Source: Pseudomonas schmalbachii
GTDB lineage: Bacteria; Pseudomonadota; Gammaproteobacteria; Pseudomonadales; Pseudomonadaceae
NCBI RefSeq assembly: GCF_017589465.1
Contig: NZ_JAELYA010000001.1
Location: forward strand, 186,001-250,000
Length of the DNA: 64,000 nucleotides
Reading direction: 5' to 3'
Positions 63,300-64,000 of the stretch are shown here, piece by piece. The translations under genes were made by a program, and so were the position numbers. Position 1 is the first letter of the stretch. Every line of letters starts with the position of its first letter. The notes below the pieces were generated by a model. That model did not search any database. It saw only the letters and a program-made list of their open reading frames with translations, and had not been told where the DNA came from.

Positions 63300-64000
63300 A
63301 TGACAAAAACAATACGGCCCGGATTCTTCCAGCCGCACCTTCTTGCACTCGCCGTGACCGCCGTGACTCTTGGTATTTCCACCCAGGCGCAGGCCGTCAG
63401 CTTCAACGTCGGCGAGATCGAAGGCCAGTTCGACTCCACGTTGTCGCTCGGCGCCAGCTGGTCCACCGCCGATGCCGACAAGGACTTCATCGGCTACAAC
63501 AATGGCGGCCGGACAGCCACGCACACCACCGACGACGGCCGCCTGAACTTCAAGAAGGGCGAGACCTTCTCGAAGATCTTCAAGGGCCTGCACGACCTCG
63601 AACTGAAGTACGGCGATACCGGCGTGTTCATGCGCGGCAAGTACTGGTACGACTTCGAACTGAAGGACGAGGGTCGTCCGTTCAAGGAAATCAGCGACGA
63701 CAACCGCAAGCAGGCCGCCCAGTCCTCCGGCGCCCAACTGCTCGACGCCTTCGTCTACCACAACTACGACATCGCCGAGATGCCGGGCAGCGTGCGCCTG
63801 GGCAAGCAGGTGGTGAGCTGGGGCGAGAGCACCTTCATCCCCAACAGCATCAACAGCATCAACCCGGTCGACGTCTCCGCCTTCCGCCGTCCCGGCGCGG
63901 AAGTGAAGGAAGCGCTGGTGCCGGTCAACATGTTCTACCTGTCGCAGAGCCTGACCGACAGCCTCTCCGCCGAAGCCTTCTACCAGCTGGAATGGGACCA
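63300..64000 (+). CDS. DUF1302 family outer-membrane-type protein (partial, 3' end outside window)
   Basis: The ATG at 63300 gives 233 residues before the window ends. A signal peptide (FFQPHLLALAVTAVTLGIST, cleaved after QAQA) leads into VSFNVGEIEGQFDSTLSLGA. It closely parallels the gene at 1-754, including GKQVVSWGESTFI. It is likely part of the same hydrophobic-compound uptake theme. Nothing coding is seen in 62974-63299, which should hold its promoter. Confidence 0.9.
   Translation, partial: MTKTIRPGFFQPHLLALAVTAVTLGISTQAQAVSFNVGEIEGQFDSTLSLGASWSTADADKDFIGYNNGGRTATHTTDDGRLNFKKGETFSKIFKGLHDLELKYGDTGVFMRGKYWYDFELKDEGRPFKEISDDNRKQAAQSSGAQLLDAFVYHNYDIAEMPGSVRLGKQVVSWGESTFIPNSINSINPVDVSAFRRPGAEVKEALVPVNMFYLSQSLTDSLSAEAFYQLEWD

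Overview
The window is a high-GC chromosomal segment that reads as Pseudomonas. The evidence is the nirBD cluster divergent from a nitrate reductase fused to a CysJ-like diflavin module, a glcCDEFG-glcB glycolate/glyoxylate locus, FbpABC iron uptake, and dense REP-like intergenic repeats. No rRNA, tRNA, CRISPR array, prophage or transposase gene was seen. The species cannot be fixed by reading. A member of the P. aeruginosa / citronellolis / nitroreducens side of the genus is a guess.

Layout. 1-754: partial DUF1302 protein running off the left edge. 1-8.4 kb: a DUF1704 (QEGLA) protein, a crotonase, a large LuxR/MalT-type (LAL) regulator, then an SCPx-type thiolase and two MaoC-type hydratase halves. 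8.4-11 kb: a decayed metQ remnant with metN-metI, set in REP repeats. 11-18.6 kb: assimilatory nitrite and nitrate reductases, divergent, each behind a sigma-54 promoter and an attenuator-like leader. 18.9-22.3 kb: a GAF/PAS/GGDEF diguanylate cyclase, hypothetical proteins and a DUF883 protein. 22.4-29.8 kb: glcC, glcDEFG and glcB. 29.9-33.6 kb: an FbpABC-type iron importer with a Fur box and a frameshifted ATPase gene. 34.4-39.7 kb: a two-component system divergent from an exported methionine-sulfoxide repair operon (msrB-dipZ-msrA). 39.9-61.1 kb: a large acyl-CoA catabolic island. 61.1-62.06 kb: an exact 150-bp tandem array. 62.06-63 kb: a PAP2 membrane phosphatase. 63.3-64 kb: a second partial DUF1302 gene running off the right edge.

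The main theme is the acyl-CoA island plus the related genes at 2.3-8.4 kb. It holds a DUF1329 protein, an acyl-CoA ligase, a Zn alcohol dehydrogenase, an aldehyde dehydrogenase and four acyl-CoA dehydrogenases, two of which are adjacent and look like a hetero-oligomeric pair. It also holds MaoC (hydratase-2) halves, two SDR 3-hydroxyacyl dehydrogenases, three SCPx-type thiolases, two crotonases and a hot-dog thioesterase. In enzyme types this is a split-polypeptide counterpart of the peroxisomal MFE-2/SCPx route for branched or cyclic acyl chains such as steroid side chains or terpenoids. DUF1302 and DUF1329 proteins commonly accompany catabolism of such hydrophobic compounds. The substrate is not known.

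Regulatory sequence links the parts. Related palindromes centred on ACCCGCGTCGGGT lie upstream of the LAL regulator/crotonase pair, of the DUF1329 gene and, degenerately, of a thiolase operon. Two divergent operons near 47 kb start from the same roughly 60-bp promoter element placed in inverted orientation. TetR-type palindromes sit beside the TetR gene's operons.
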